Source: CAYXXZ01 sp050175615 (lineage in GTDB: Bacteria > Pseudomonadota > Gammaproteobacteria > Pseudomonadales > Porticoccaceae). Taken from it: a stretch of DNA of 42,159 bases. The notes beneath the pieces are model-generated. The model was not told the origin of the DNA. It did no database searches and worked only from the letters and a program-made list of their open reading frames with translations. The position numbers and the translations under genes were made by a program. The stretch spans positions 1 through 42,159 of the forward strand of contig JBFXIU010000006.1 of NCBI GenBank assembly GCA_050175615.1. The letters are read 5' to 3'. The stretch's first letter is position 1. Every line of letters begins with the position of its first letter. Below are positions 1 through 8,405 of the stretch, one piece after another.

Positions 1-13
1 TCCCTTGCCGGTT

Positions 14-54
14 CTCATCCTGAGAGCGCCTTCCCTGCCATAGGCTCATCCTGA
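14..54. repeat. Short direct repeat upstream of integrase
   Basis: The 10-base word CTCATCCTGA occurs at 14-23 and again at 45-54, 31 bases apart, in the short non-coding edge before the integrase gene. It resembles the core of dispersed intergenic repeats that I recall from several proteobacteria, but two imperfect copies at a window edge cannot establish that. A GTTRRRY-type heptamer (GTTGAAT) lies at 80-86. This is the place where an attI recombination site would be expected, though such a degenerate heptamer occurs easily by chance. Confidence 0.3.
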
Positions 55-105
55 ACCCATAGAAACTATAAATGCACGGGTTGAATTTGTAAAACATAAC
101 GGGGA

Positions 106-1005
106 GTGGGGTTTGTTGAGCGCTTACGGATCAAGTTCTTTATTCGCTTTAACAAGAAACAACACCCGAACACTCTTGGCGCCAATGAAGTAACCACATT
201 TCTGACATTTCTAGCGGCGGAGCGGAATGTTGCTGCCGCTACCCAAGCCATTGCTTTGAATGCGTTGGTGTTTCTTTACAACAAATACCTTGAACGCCCC
301 CTCGGCGATGTGAGCCATTTCAACCGTTCCAGCAGGCAGCGTAAATTGCCAGTGGTTCTCACCAACACCGAGGTAAAGACTCTTCTGGGTCAGTTCAAAG
401 GCACCCAAAAACTGATGATCGCATTGCTGTACGGTTCAGGTTTGAGGCGCATCGAATTGCTACGGCTTCGAGTGAAAGACATTGACCTGGACAATCTTCA
501 GGTGCAGGTCTGGCAGGGAAAGGGTAATAAGCACCGATTAACAACGTTGGCGGAAGTGCTTGTTGCACCACTCAATGCACAAAAACAGCTTGTTGCAAGC
601 TTACTTGAGAGCGACAGGCAGTGCGCAGGGTTTGGTGGTGTCTGGTTACCGGGCGCTTTGGCAAGAAAATATCCCGGCGCCCCTTTTGACTCGGGTTGGC
701 AGTACCTTTTCCCTTCTTCGAGGCTCAGCTTCGAGCCCGGCACCACCATATTACGCCGTCACCATTTTGATGAATCCAGCCTCAACAAAATTATTCGAGC
801 AGGGGCTCACAGGGCGGGGATTGAGAAACAGGTGACCAGCCACACACTACGCCATTCATTCGCTACCCATTTATTGCAGTCCGGTGCAGATATTCGCACG
901 GTACAGCAACAGCTTGGCCATGCGGATGTGAAAACTACGGAGATATATACCCACGTTTTGAAGCAGGGGGCGCATGGGGTAAGGAGTCCTCTCAGCAATC
1001 TTTAG
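106..1005 (+). CDS. intI: Integron integrase IntI, N-terminus shortened
   Basis: Tyrosine recombinase of the integron type, 299 residues from a GTG start at 106, against roughly 320-340 in intact relatives such as IntI1. The catalytic set is present: Arg114 (YGSGLRR), Lys139 (GKGNK), His246 and Arg249 (HTLRH), His272 (GHADV) and Tyr281 (YTHVL). The integron-specific insertion is also there, about residues 180-222 (WLPGALARKYPGA ... YLFPSSRLS ... RRHH). The C-terminus GVRSPL is typical. The N-terminal part is short: RLRIK at residues 6-10 runs directly into FFIRF, whereas relatives have about 16-20 more residues here, including the RTEQAY-type helix. A stop (97-99) closes the frame just upstream. 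Family is very likely. Activity is doubtful because part of the DNA-binding core-binding domain seems deleted. By integron layout, attI and any cassettes would lie to the left, outside the window. Confidence 0.85.
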   Translation: MGFVERLRIKFFIRFNKKQHPNTLGANEVTTFLTFLAAERNVAAATQAIALNALVFLYNKYLERPLGDVSHFNRSSRQRKLPVVLTNTEVKTLLGQFKGTQKLMIALLYGSGLRRIELLRLRVKDIDLDNLQVQVWQGKGNKHRLTTLAEVLVAPLNAQKQLVASLLESDRQCAGFGGVWLPGALARKYPGAPFDSGWQYLFPSSRLSFEPGTTILRRHHFDESSLNKIIRAGAHRAGIEKQVTSHTLRHSFATHLLQSGADIRTVQQQLGHADVKTTEIYTHVLKQGAHGVRSPLSNL

Positions 1006-1059
1006 AGGTGCCCTTTAGTTAAGAGCTTAGAGCATCTCTGTCAGCGCGAGAGTCAGTAA

Positions 1060-2232
1060 CTATTTGCCTTGGCTGTCAGCTTCCGCCAGCTCCCCCAACA
1101 CCGTATTTAAAAACCGAAAGCCCAGCGGCGTGGTTGCCAGGCGTTTATCCACCGGTTGCAGCAGGCCTTTGGCTACCAGTTTGTGCCATTGAGTCGCTAC
1201 CGCAGCAAAGTCGGCACCGGTTCTTTTTTCAAATAATTCAAACGGTACACCGTCCACCAGGCGCAGGGCGTTCATTAAAAATTCCAGGGGCAGTTCCTGG
1301 GGTGCAATGGCTTCATTAGTGGCGATAAAGTTGCCGGGTGTTTTCCTGTTGCGCGTCAGGTAATCGCCGGGGGCGCGGGTTTTGCTTTGGCGAAGAATAT
1401 GACCGTTGTCGGCCTGGGTGATTTTGCTGTGGGCGCCAGCGCCTATGCCCAGGTAGTCGCCAAATTGCCAGTAGTTGAGGTTGTGGCGGGATTGCCGCTT
1501 TGGTTGCGCGTAGGCGGAGACTTCGTAGTGGTTAAAACCGGCAGCGGTCAGCAGATGGTGACCCTGTTCCTGAATGTCGCCGAGAATATCTTCGTCGGGG
1601 AGTTGCGGCGGTTGTTTGTAGAATGCAGTGTTGGCTTCGATGGTGAGCTGGTACCAGGACAGGTGGGTGGGGTTTAAATCCACGGCCAGTGTCAGGTCAG
1701 CGAGGGCGGCGTCGACGCTTTGGCCGGGCAGGCCGTGCATTAGGTCGAGGTTGAAATTATCAAACCCGGCTTTGCGGGCGCTGCTGGCGGCGGTAATGGC
1801 GCTGGCGCGGTCGTGAATGCGGCCAAGGGCGCTGAGTTGCTGGTTGTTGAAACTTTGAATGCCAATGGAGAGGCGGTTGACACCGGCGCTGCGGTAGCCG
1901 CGAAAGCGCTGCTGTTCAAAAGTGCCCGGGTTGGCTTCCAGGGTGATTTCGATATTGTCTTCAAAGCCGATATGTGATTCTACCGCGTTGAGAATGTCGC
2001 CAATGGCTGCGGCGGAAAACAGGCTGGGGGTGCCGCCGCCAAAAAAAATCGACCCCAGCTTGCGCCCCTGAACATGGGGTAGATCTGCCTGCAAATCCGC
2101 TATCAGGGCGGCGACATAGTCGGTTTCGGGAATGTCGCCCTTGGCCTCGTGGGAATTGAAGTCGCAGTAGGGGCATTTGCGCACGCACCAGGGAATGTGC
2201 ACATAGAGGGACAGGGGCGGCAGGCACAGCAT
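1060..2232 (-). CDS. hemW: Radical SAM heme chaperone HemW
   Basis: HemW (formerly called an oxygen-independent coproporphyrinogen oxidase-like protein), 390 residues, a radical-SAM protein that binds heme and hands it to acceptor proteins. The N-terminus reads LYVHIPWCVRKCPYCDF, giving the CX3CX2C cluster cysteines Cys16, Cys20 and Cys23. A GGGTPS SAM motif and EANPGT follow, and the C-terminal part carries the HemW extension. The ATG at 2232 was chosen because it overlaps the rdgB stop in a TGATG junction and gives the family N-terminus. The frame stays open much further upstream, antisense-free, but that part only overlaps rdgB in another frame. It is the last gene of the minus-strand run and ends 54 bases from the convergent integrase gene. 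Confidence 0.93.
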   Translation of the reverse strand: MLCLPPLSLYVHIPWCVRKCPYCDFNSHEAKGDIPETDYVAALIADLQADLPHVQGRKLGSIFFGGGTPSLFSAAAIGDILNAVESHIGFEDNIEITLEANPGTFEQQRFRGYRSAGVNRLSIGIQSFNNQQLSALGRIHDRASAITAASSARKAGFDNFNLDLMHGLPGQSVDAALADLTLAVDLNPTHLSWYQLTIEANTAFYKQPPQLPDEDILGDIQEQGHHLLTAAGFNHYEVSAYAQPKRQSRHNLNYWQFGDYLGIGAGAHSKITQADNGHILRQSKTRAPGDYLTRNRKTPGNFIATNEAIAPQELPLEFLMNALRLVDGVPFELFEKRTGADFAAVATQWHKLVAKGLLQPVDKRLATTPLGFRFLNTVLGELAEADSQGK

Positions 2233-2837
2233 CAGGAAAAAAGTCTGGGATTCAGTTTGTCCAGAAGCTGGCGCATGGCGCGGGCGCGGTGGCTGAGGGT
2301 GTTTTTCACCTCTTTGGTGAGTTCGGCGGCGGTGCAGTTTTGCTCTTTGACAAAGAACAGTGGATCGTAGCCAAAGCCGTGTTCGCCTTTGGGTTTTTCG
2401 GCAATCATGCCCTCCCAGGTGCCCTGGCAGATAAGTGGCGTCGGGTCTTCGTGGTGGCGCATAAACACCAGCAGGCATTGAAAGCGGGCGCTGCGTTTTT
2501 CTTCCGCGACACCCTCAAGAAGTTTGAGGAGCTTTTCGTTGTTGCTGGCGTCGCTGGCGTCTTTGCCGGAAAAGCGGGAGGAGTAAATTCCCGGTGCGCC
2601 CTGGAGGTAATCCACCTCCAGCCCGGAGTCGTCGGCAATGGCGGGCAGGCCGCTGACCTTGGCGGCGTGGCGGGCTTTGATGATGGCGTTCTCGACAAAG
2701 CTGAGCCCGGTTTCCTTGGGTTCTACACTGGAAAATTCCGACACCGGCACAACGGTAAAATCCTGTCTTTCGAGAAGGTGACGAAATTCTTTCAATTTGC
2801 CTTTGTTGCCGCTGGCCAGAACGATGGAATGGCTCAT
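2232..2837 (-). CDS. rdgB: dITP/XTP pyrophosphatase RdgB (HAM1 family)
   Basis: House-cleaning nucleotide phosphatase that hydrolyses non-canonical purine triphosphates (dITP, XTP) to monophosphate and pyrophosphate, keeping them out of DNA. It has 201 residues, the usual length. Family motifs are clear: LASGNKGKLKEF at the N-terminus (nucleotide binding), ADDSGLEVDYLQGAPGIYS in the middle (metal and base pocket, with a pair of Asp), and GFGYDPLF near residue 155. The start ATG at 2837 lies 6 bases after the DUF4426 stop, and the stop overlaps the hemW start, so translation is probably coupled through the operon. Confidence 0.95.
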   Translation of the reverse strand: MSHSIVLASGNKGKLKEFRHLLERQDFTVVPVSEFSSVEPKETGLSFVENAIIKARHAAKVSGLPAIADDSGLEVDYLQGAPGIYSSRFSGKDASDASNNEKLLKLLEGVAEEKRSARFQCLLVFMRHHEDPTPLICQGTWEGMIAEKPKGEHGFGYDPLFFVKEQNCTAAELTKEVKNTLSHRARAMRQLLDKLNPRLFS

Positions 2838-2843
2838 GGCGCG

Positions 2844-3275
2844 TTAATCCTGATAAAAGGTACGCTGGAAGGTAAAGGTACTGGTTTGGTCGCTACCCGC
2901 CGGACGCACATGGATGGTAAACGTAAGAGGATCTTCGTTATCAAACTTAAAGGGCGCCAGGTAGTAAACGGCCTCCCCTTCGCGAATTTCGATAAAGTCC
3001 AGGGTTTGCTGCTGTTGGATAAGGTTGTTGACTGCGCCGCCCACCAGTGCGGTTGTGCCAGCTTCAGCCCCTTCGGGAACCACGGCGATATTGACAAGAC
3101 CCTTGTCTTTGCCCCGGGTTATTTTGTAGATGCTGGCAACTTCGGCACTGATAAAACTGCTGTTAAAAGCGCTGTAGTACACCCTGGTGTCGCCAAAGGT
3201 TTTCATTTGCGGTTCTTGGCCAAAGGCGGCCACGGAAGAGAGAATCAGGGTTGCGGCCAAGATCATCATTTTCAT
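2844..3275 (-). CDS. DUF4426 family exported protein
   Basis: Small protein of 143 residues with a signal peptide (MKMMILAATLILSSVAAFG, likely cut after about residue 19) and a beta-rich mature part. It matches what I know of DUF4426, a family of unknown function commonly found between metW and rdgB in gammaproteobacteria. Near its start is TFGDTRVYYSAFNSSFI, the conserved opening of that family. The likely location is the periplasm. No catalytic residues can be named. It lies 21 bases downstream of metW and 6 bases before rdgB, so it is cotranscribed with them. Confidence 0.85.
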   Translation of the reverse strand: MKMMILAATLILSSVAAFGQEPQMKTFGDTRVYYSAFNSSFISAEVASIYKITRGKDKGLVNIAVVPEGAEAGTTALVGGAVNNLIQQQQTLDFIEIREGEAVYYLAPFKFDNEDPLTFTIHVRPAGSDQTSTFTFQRTFYQD

Positions 3276-3296
3276 AGTTGTAGCTCCCGTAGGGCG

Positions 3297-3890
3297 TTAT
3301 TTGCTGAGGTGATAAATGGCGGTCTCACCAAAAAGATTAGGCCATATTCCTTTAAGTTGCCTGTCTGGTGAATGCTGGGTGGTAAATTCCCGGTTGAGAA
3401 TACGAATGTCCATGTCCCGGCACAGGGTTTCAAAATCCTTGACGGTGCAGAAGTGAATGTTGGGGGTGTCGTACCACTGCCAGCTCAACTGTTTGGTCAC
3501 AGGCATTCGGCCTTTGAACACCAGGTGGCTGCGGGCGCGAATGCTGCCAAAGTTGGGAAAAGTGACCACGCACTCCTTGCCGATGCGCAGCATTTCGGCG
3601 ATGGTTTTGTCGGGGCGCTTCAGGGTTTGCAGGGAATAGGTCATCACCACGGTGTCAAAGCTGTCGTCGCCGAAATGAGACAACCCCTGGTTGATGTCGG
3701 TTTCGATAACATTGACGCCTTTGGCAATACAGGCGGTGATTTGCGCCGCATCGATTTCGAGACCATAGCCTTCGATGTTGTGGCTCTGCTTGAGGCTGTG
3801 GAGCAGAGTGCCGTCGCCGCAGCCGAGGTCGAGCACGCGGCTGTTTTCGGCAATCCATTGTTTGAGAATATCGAGATCAAGCCGCAGCAT
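3297..3890 (-). CDS. metW: Methionine biosynthesis protein MetW
   Basis: MetW, 197 residues, an SAM-methyltransferase-fold protein that acts with MetX in methionine synthesis in many proteobacteria. The SAM-binding loop VLDLGCGDGTLL is near residue 20. The later motifs SFDTVVMTYSLQ and VVTFPNFG are typical of MetW. The ATG at 3890 was preferred over an upstream in-frame start at 3908 because it overlaps the metX stop (TGATG) and gives the family N-terminus MLRLDLDILKQWI. The longer form would add six residues. Confidence 0.93.
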   Translation of the reverse strand: MLRLDLDILKQWIAENSRVLDLGCGDGTLLHSLKQSHNIEGYGLEIDAAQITACIAKGVNVIETDINQGLSHFGDDSFDTVVMTYSLQTLKRPDKTIAEMLRIGKECVVTFPNFGSIRARSHLVFKGRMPVTKQLSWQWYDTPNIHFCTVKDFETLCRDMDIRILNREFTTQHSPDRQLKGIWPNLFGETAIYHLSK

Positions 3891-5062
3891 CAGGCACCTC
3901 CTCGGCAATTTGCCCGCTCTGTGCGAATATCGGCGGCAACACCCTGCATATAGGCGGAAAATACCGCTTCGTAGCGCTCATTGGGAAGCAGAAAGGCGTC
4001 GTGGCCGAGGTCGGATTCGATGCGCGCGTAGCTGACATCCCGGTTGGCCGCCACCAGGGCGTTGACGATTTCCTCGGAGCGCTGTGGCGAAAAGCGCCAG
4101 TCGCTGGAAAAAGAGATCACCAGGAATTTGCTCAGGGCGTGGCGGAAAGCCTGCACTGGGTCGTGGTTGTATTCCCGGGCGAGATCAAAATAATCGAGAA
4201 TTTTGGTCATCAGCAGGTAGGTGTTGGCGTCAAAACTGCCGGAGAAGCTGTCGCCCTGATAGCGCAGGTAGCTTTCCACCTGAAATTCAATGGGGCCTTC
4301 GAGGCCGCGTTCAAAGGAACCCTGGCGCAGCTCGCGGCCAAAGCGGGTGCCCATGAGTTCGTCAGACAGGTAGGTGACATGGCCGATCATGCGCGCCAGC
4401 GCCAGGCCGTTGCGGGGCAGGCTGTCGTACTTGAGATAGTCGCCGTTGTGAAATTCCGGGTCTGAGGTAATGGCGCGGCGGGCGATTTCGTTAAAGGCGA
4501 TATTCTGGGCGCTCAGTTTCATGGCGGAGGCAATCACCACGCAGTTGCGCACCCGCTCCGGATATTCCAGCGCCCAGCGCATGGCGTTCATGCCGCCGAG
4601 GCTGCCGCCGATTACCGCCGCCCATTGGCGAATGCCCAATTTGGCGGCGAGGCGCGACTGGCTGTGAACCCAGTCACGGGCGCGCAGGGGCGGAAAATCC
4701 CTGCCCCAGGGCTTGCCGGTGTCCGGGTTGATGGACCGGGGGCCGGTGCTGCCGTGGCAACCGCCAAGGTTATTGAGGGCAACCACAAAAAAATGATTGG
4801 TATCTATGGGTTTGCCGGGGCCAATGTAGTGATCCCACCAGCCGGGGCGCTTGTCGTCTTCGCTGTGGTAACCGGCGGCGTGGTGGTGGCCGCTGAGGGC
4901 ATGGCAGATCAGCACCCCGTTGCTGGCGTCGCTGTTGAGTTCGCCATAGGTTTCCACCATCAGCTCGTAACCGGACAACACCCGGCCACAGGCCAGTTCC
5001 AGGGGTTCGTCGAATCTGAACAGTTGAGGGCTGACTATGCCCACGGAGCCTTGTCGATCCAC
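3890..5062 (-). CDS. metX: Homoserine O-acyltransferase MetX
   Basis: Alpha/beta-hydrolase-fold enzyme that transfers an acyl group from acyl-CoA to homoserine, the first committed step of methionine synthesis. It has 390 residues. The catalytic triad is visible: Ser154 in GGSLGG, Asp321 in SSDWRF and His354 in DLGHDAF. The oxyanion-region motif NNLGGCHGSTGPRSINP is also present. Whether the donor is succinyl-CoA (as known for Pseudomonas MetX) or acetyl-CoA cannot be settled by eye. The start is uncertain: GTG at 5062 has a poorly placed purine-rich site, and the in-frame GTG at 5044 (giving VGIVSPQLF) has AAGG in better position. The metW gene follows with a TGATG overlap. Confidence 0.93.
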   Translation of the reverse strand: MDRQGSVGIVSPQLFRFDEPLELACGRVLSGYELMVETYGELNSDASNGVLICHALSGHHHAAGYHSEDDKRPGWWDHYIGPGKPIDTNHFFVVALNNLGGCHGSTGPRSINPDTGKPWGRDFPPLRARDWVHSQSRLAAKLGIRQWAAVIGGSLGGMNAMRWALEYPERVRNCVVIASAMKLSAQNIAFNEIARRAITSDPEFHNGDYLKYDSLPRNGLALARMIGHVTYLSDELMGTRFGRELRQGSFERGLEGPIEFQVESYLRYQGDSFSGSFDANTYLLMTKILDYFDLAREYNHDPVQAFRHALSKFLVISFSSDWRFSPQRSEEIVNALVAANRDVSYARIESDLGHDAFLLPNERYEAVFSAYMQGVAADIRTERANCRGGA

Positions 5063-5111
5063 AGTGCTTGTTTATCTCTCAATGTTGTTGGTGCGCCAAT
5101 TCTACACGGGG

Positions 5112-6548
5112 TCAGGCGACGGTGATAATTTTTAGAGTATTGGTTTCTCCCCGCGCGCCGTAGCTGTTGCCAAAGGAGGCCAGCACCTGGTCTCCCGGTG
5201 TGAGTACGCCCTGGGTTTTCAGCTGCTCAATGGCGCAATCGATGGCGTCGGCAACCTGGGTAACGGGATTGTCTGTGGCCATGGGAATCACGCCCCGGTA
5301 CAGGCACATGGCGCGCAACGCTTTGGGATTGGCGGAAATGCCGTAGATACTGATGCCGGAGCGAATGCGCGACATCCACAGCGGCGTGTTGCCGGATTCG
5401 GTGAGGCACAAAATGGCTTTCACCGAACCGAGATGATTGGCGGTGTACATGGCGGCCATGGCGATGGCTTCATCGGTGCGCAGAAAGGCGCGATCCATGC
5501 GGTGGCCGGAGTGGCGGTTGGAGGGTTCCTTTTCAGCGCCAATGATAATGCGCGACATGGCCTCGACCACTTTAACCGGGTGTTTGCCGGTGGCGGTTTC
5601 CGCCGACAGCATCACCGCGTCGGTGCCGTCGAGCACGGCGTTGGCAACGTCGAATACTTCGGCGCGAGTGGGCAGGGAATTGTCGATCATGGTTTCCATC
5701 ATTTGCGTGGCGGTGATCACCACCCGGTTGAGCTGACGGGCGCGAAGAATCATTTTTTTCTGCACGCCGATCAGTTCGGCGTCGCCAATTTCCACCCCCA
5801 GGTCGCCCCGCGCCACCATCACCGCATCCGCGGCGAGAATAATATCGTCGAGCACCTCATCGCTGGCCACGGCTTCGGCGCGCTCCACCTTGGCGACAAT
5901 GCGGGCGTTGCACCCCGCCTCTTCAGCGGCCTTGCGGGCGAAGCGGATATCGTCACCGGAGCGGGGAAAGGAAATCGCCAGGTAATCGAGATTGAGGCGG
6001 GCGGCGGTTTTGAGGTCACGGTAGTCCTTTTCGGTGAGCGCGGGCGCTGAAAGGCCGCCGCCGCGAAGGTTGATACCTTTGTTGGCGCTGAGTCTGCCCC
6101 CGGAGCTGACTGTGGTGATAATGTCGCTGCCGTCGATTTTTTCAATGCGCAGTTCAAGGCGGCCATCGTCGAGAAGCAGGGTTTGCCCCGGCTGGCAGTC
6201 TGCCGCCAGCTGCGGATAGGTGACCCCGACGCGATACTGGTCGCCGGCATCTGCGCCCAGGGCGGTGTCGAGAATAAAGGAGTCGCCATTGCGCAGCTCG
6301 ATAGCGCCATTTTTAAATCCGGCAATGCGGATTTTCGGCCCCTGAAGGTCGCCGAGTATGGCCACCTGCTGGTTGAGACTGGCGGCAGCCTGGCGAATGC
6401 TGAGGCAGCGCTCCCTGTGATCATCGCTGCTGCCGTGGGAAAAATTGAGGCGAAACACATTGGCACCCGCGCTGATCAGCGCCTTGATGGTGTCGAGATC
6501 GGAACTGGCGGGTCCCAGGGTGGCAATGATTTTGGTGCGTTTAGGCAT
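5112..6548 (-). CDS. pykA: Pyruvate kinase, type II (PykA-like)
   Basis: Pyruvate kinase, 478 residues, converting phosphoenolpyruvate and ADP to pyruvate and ATP in glycolysis. Clear signatures are RTKIIATLGPAS at the N-terminus, NFSHGS, GDLQGPKIR, the active-site stretch VAKVERAEAV (the form seen in E. coli PykA, not PykF), MVARGDLGVEIG, and ITATQMMETM ... PTRAEV. The C-terminal domain is complete and ends TNTLKIITVA. It lies 57 bases after yggU and 49 bases before metX, in the same direction. In Pseudomonas aeruginosa, as I recall, no pyruvate kinase lies between these genes, so it appears to be an insertion into a conserved order. Confidence 0.95.
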   Translation of the reverse strand: MPKRTKIIATLGPASSDLDTIKALISAGANVFRLNFSHGSSDDHRERCLSIRQAAASLNQQVAILGDLQGPKIRIAGFKNGAIELRNGDSFILDTALGADAGDQYRVGVTYPQLAADCQPGQTLLLDDGRLELRIEKIDGSDIITTVSSGGRLSANKGINLRGGGLSAPALTEKDYRDLKTAARLNLDYLAISFPRSGDDIRFARKAAEEAGCNARIVAKVERAEAVASDEVLDDIILAADAVMVARGDLGVEIGDAELIGVQKKMILRARQLNRVVITATQMMETMIDNSLPTRAEVFDVANAVLDGTDAVMLSAETATGKHPVKVVEAMSRIIIGAEKEPSNRHSGHRMDRAFLRTDEAIAMAAMYTANHLGSVKAILCLTESGNTPLWMSRIRSGISIYGISANPKALRAMCLYRGVIPMATDNPVTQVADAIDCAIEQLKTQGVLTPGDQVLASFGNSYGARGETNTLKIITVA

Positions 6549-6605
6549 AGCTATAAAGTCTCATCAACAGGTTGCGATATTGTCGTGATTGCAAAGGGTT
6601 GCCGT

Positions 6606-6884
6606 TTAAGGAAAGTTGTCGGGGAGAGCGTCCAGCCCTTCTATAAACAGGGTTTTTTGCCTGCTGGTTTGGCCGCTTACCAGGGAGACCCGGCTTTTCG
6701 CCACCCCGGCGCTCTTGGCAATAAAGCGGATCAGGTGGTCATTGGCCTTGCCGTCGGTGGGCGGCGCGGTGATCTGGATTTTGAGACGGTCGTTGTGAAT
6801 GCCGACAATGGCGTCACGGGACGCCCTCGGCTGCAGGTGGCAGTGCAGGCGAAGGCCTGATTCGCAGGCCTGAACATAGTTCAT
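6606..6884 (-). CDS. yggU: YggU family protein (DUF167)
   Basis: Small protein of 92 residues of the DUF167/YggU family, whose molecular role is unknown. The family fingerprint is present: LHCHLQPRASRDAIVGIH near the N-terminus, then APPTDGKANDHLIRFIAK and VSLVSGQTSRQKTLFIEG. The ATG at 6884 overlaps the yggT stop (TGATG), which decides the start and indicates translational coupling. Confidence 0.93.
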   Translation of the reverse strand: MNYVQACESGLRLHCHLQPRASRDAIVGIHNDRLKIQITAPPTDGKANDHLIRFIAKSAGVAKSRVSLVSGQTSRQKTLFIEGLDALPDNFP

Positions 6885-7471
6885 CAGATACCGGGCACCG
6901 CCCAGGCGGGGAGGCTGGTGGCGTTGGCGGCATTAATGACAAAAATGCGCAGTAAATTGAGAAGGATAAAAATAATAATCGGCGACAGATCCAGCCCGCC
7001 CAGTGACGGCACCAGCTTTCTGAAGGGCGCCATAACAGGCTCCATCAATTGCCACAACAGGGCGACCACCGGGTGCTTGTTCTGGGGGGCCACCCAGCTG
7101 AGGATAATGGCGGCGAGCAGGCCGTAGGTATAGAAATTGATCACCAGGGAGGCGATGCCCAGCAGACCCCAGAGCAGCACGTAAAAAACATTGATCAGCG
7201 GGTAGCCATTGATACTTGCCGTCAGCTGAATGGCGAGCCATTGCAGCAGCAGCGCCAGCACCACGCAGGAAAACTCCACCCGCCCCCAGGCGGGGCAAAT
7301 TTTGCGCAGGGGCACCAGTGCAAACGCCGTGGCCTTGTGGGCGAACTGGGAGACCGGATTGTAAAAGTCCGCCTGACTGAGCTGCAGTAAAAAACGCAGC
7401 ATCAGAACGACCAGGTAAATAGAAGCCAGGCTCTGGATTAAAAAGGTGCCTGCATCGGCAAAAACACTCAT
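6884..7471 (-). CDS. yggT: YggT family integral membrane protein
   Basis: Membrane protein of 195 residues made of two YGGT repeats. Each has a hydrophobic helix pair with the signature of a PF-containing loop: the first around residues 14-70 (LMLRFLLQLSQADFYNPVSQ), the second around 120-180 (ILSWVAPQNKHPVVALLWQL, then EPVMAPFRKLVP). About four to five membrane segments are visible. Family members in other bacteria are linked to membrane organisation and osmotic tolerance, but the role here is not known. It is followed by yggU with overlap and preceded by proC by 37 bases. Confidence 0.93.
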   Translation of the reverse strand: MSVFADAGTFLIQSLASIYLVVLMLRFLLQLSQADFYNPVSQFAHKATAFALVPLRKICPAWGRVEFSCVVLALLLQWLAIQLTASINGYPLINVFYVLLWGLLGIASLVINFYTYGLLAAIILSWVAPQNKHPVVALLWQLMEPVMAPFRKLVPSLGGLDLSPIIIFILLNLLRIFVINAANATSLPAWAVPGI

Positions 7472-7508
7472 GACGCTATCCTTCTAAGGCTTTGGTGGTG
7501 GTCAGTGC

Positions 7509-8330
7509 TTATTGGGAAAATTCTTTCGCCATCTCCGCCGCGCGCTGGCTTGCCGCCGCCATGGCCCTCTGTACCAGTTCCGGCAGTTTGCCGTCGGTAA
7601 AGGCGAGAATGGCGCGTTCTGTGGTGCCGCCGGGAGAGGTCACGCGGCGGCGCAGTTCGGCGCTGTCGACATCGCTGTTGGCAGCCATGGTGGCGGCGCC
7701 CAATGCCGTCTGCAAGGTTAGCTGGCGCGCGGTTTGTGCATCCAGCCCCAGCGCCACGCCGGCGTTTTCCATGGCTTCCATCAGCAGGAAAAAATAGGCG
7801 GGGCCGCTGCCGGAGAGTGCGGTGACGGCGTCGATATCCACCTCGTTATCCAGCCAGGCGGCAATGCCGACGGCGCTGAACAGGTTTTCCACCAGGGTTT
7901 TCTGCTCTGCAGATACCGGGGGCGTGGCGTAGAGGCCGCTGGCGCCGAGGTGTACCAGCGCCGGGGTGTTGGGCATACAGCGGACAATGGCGGTCTTCTC
8001 GCCAAGCCACTCCTGCAGGGCGCTGACGGGAATGCCGGCGGCGATGGAAACCACCACGGGATTATTGCCGAGGCTGGCGGCAATGCCCTGAGCCACGGTT
8101 TTGAGAATCTGGGGTTTGACGGCGAGCACGATGACATCGGCGCCGGTGCAGATGGCGCTGTTGTCGGCGCTGGTGGCAATGGCGAATTCGCGCTCCAGGC
8201 GGGCGCGGCCATCGGCCTGGGGATCGCTGGCGCGAATGCAGGCGGGATCAAAGCCGTTGGCGATAAGTCCGCCGATAAGGCTGGTGGCCATATTGCCGCC
8301 GCCGATGAAAGCGATAGTTGGATTGCTCAA
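7509..8330 (-). CDS. proC: Pyrroline-5-carboxylate reductase ProC
   Basis: Last enzyme of proline synthesis, reducing 1-pyrroline-5-carboxylate to proline with NAD(P)H. It has 273 residues, the normal length. An N-terminal Rossmann motif IAFIGGGNMATSLIGGL is followed by VLAVKPQ, MPNTPA near residue 120, and the C-terminal dimer and active-site region ALSGSGPAYFFLLMEAM and TSPGGTTE. It starts at ATG 8330, 75 bases after yggS, and belongs to the yggS-proC-yggT-yggU run. Confidence 0.96.
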   Translation of the reverse strand: MSNPTIAFIGGGNMATSLIGGLIANGFDPACIRASDPQADGRARLEREFAIATSADNSAICTGADVIVLAVKPQILKTVAQGIAASLGNNPVVVSIAAGIPVSALQEWLGEKTAIVRCMPNTPALVHLGASGLYATPPVSAEQKTLVENLFSAVGIAAWLDNEVDIDAVTALSGSGPAYFFLLMEAMENAGVALGLDAQTARQLTLQTALGAATMAANSDVDSAELRRRVTSPGGTTERAILAFTDGKLPELVQRAMAAASQRAAEMAKEFSQ

Positions 8331-8405
8331 GGTGACTCCTTTGGTTTGGCTTTCTCTATATTGCCGGGGCTGGGTTGTGCATTTTCCGCCGCGCTTAGCC
8401 TCGCC

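Noticed and set aside
1006..1059. attC-like or terminator structure after the integrase gene
   Set aside because: Only a short CTCT/AGAG pairing is visible; there are no paired R and L boxes of the attC type and no T-run.
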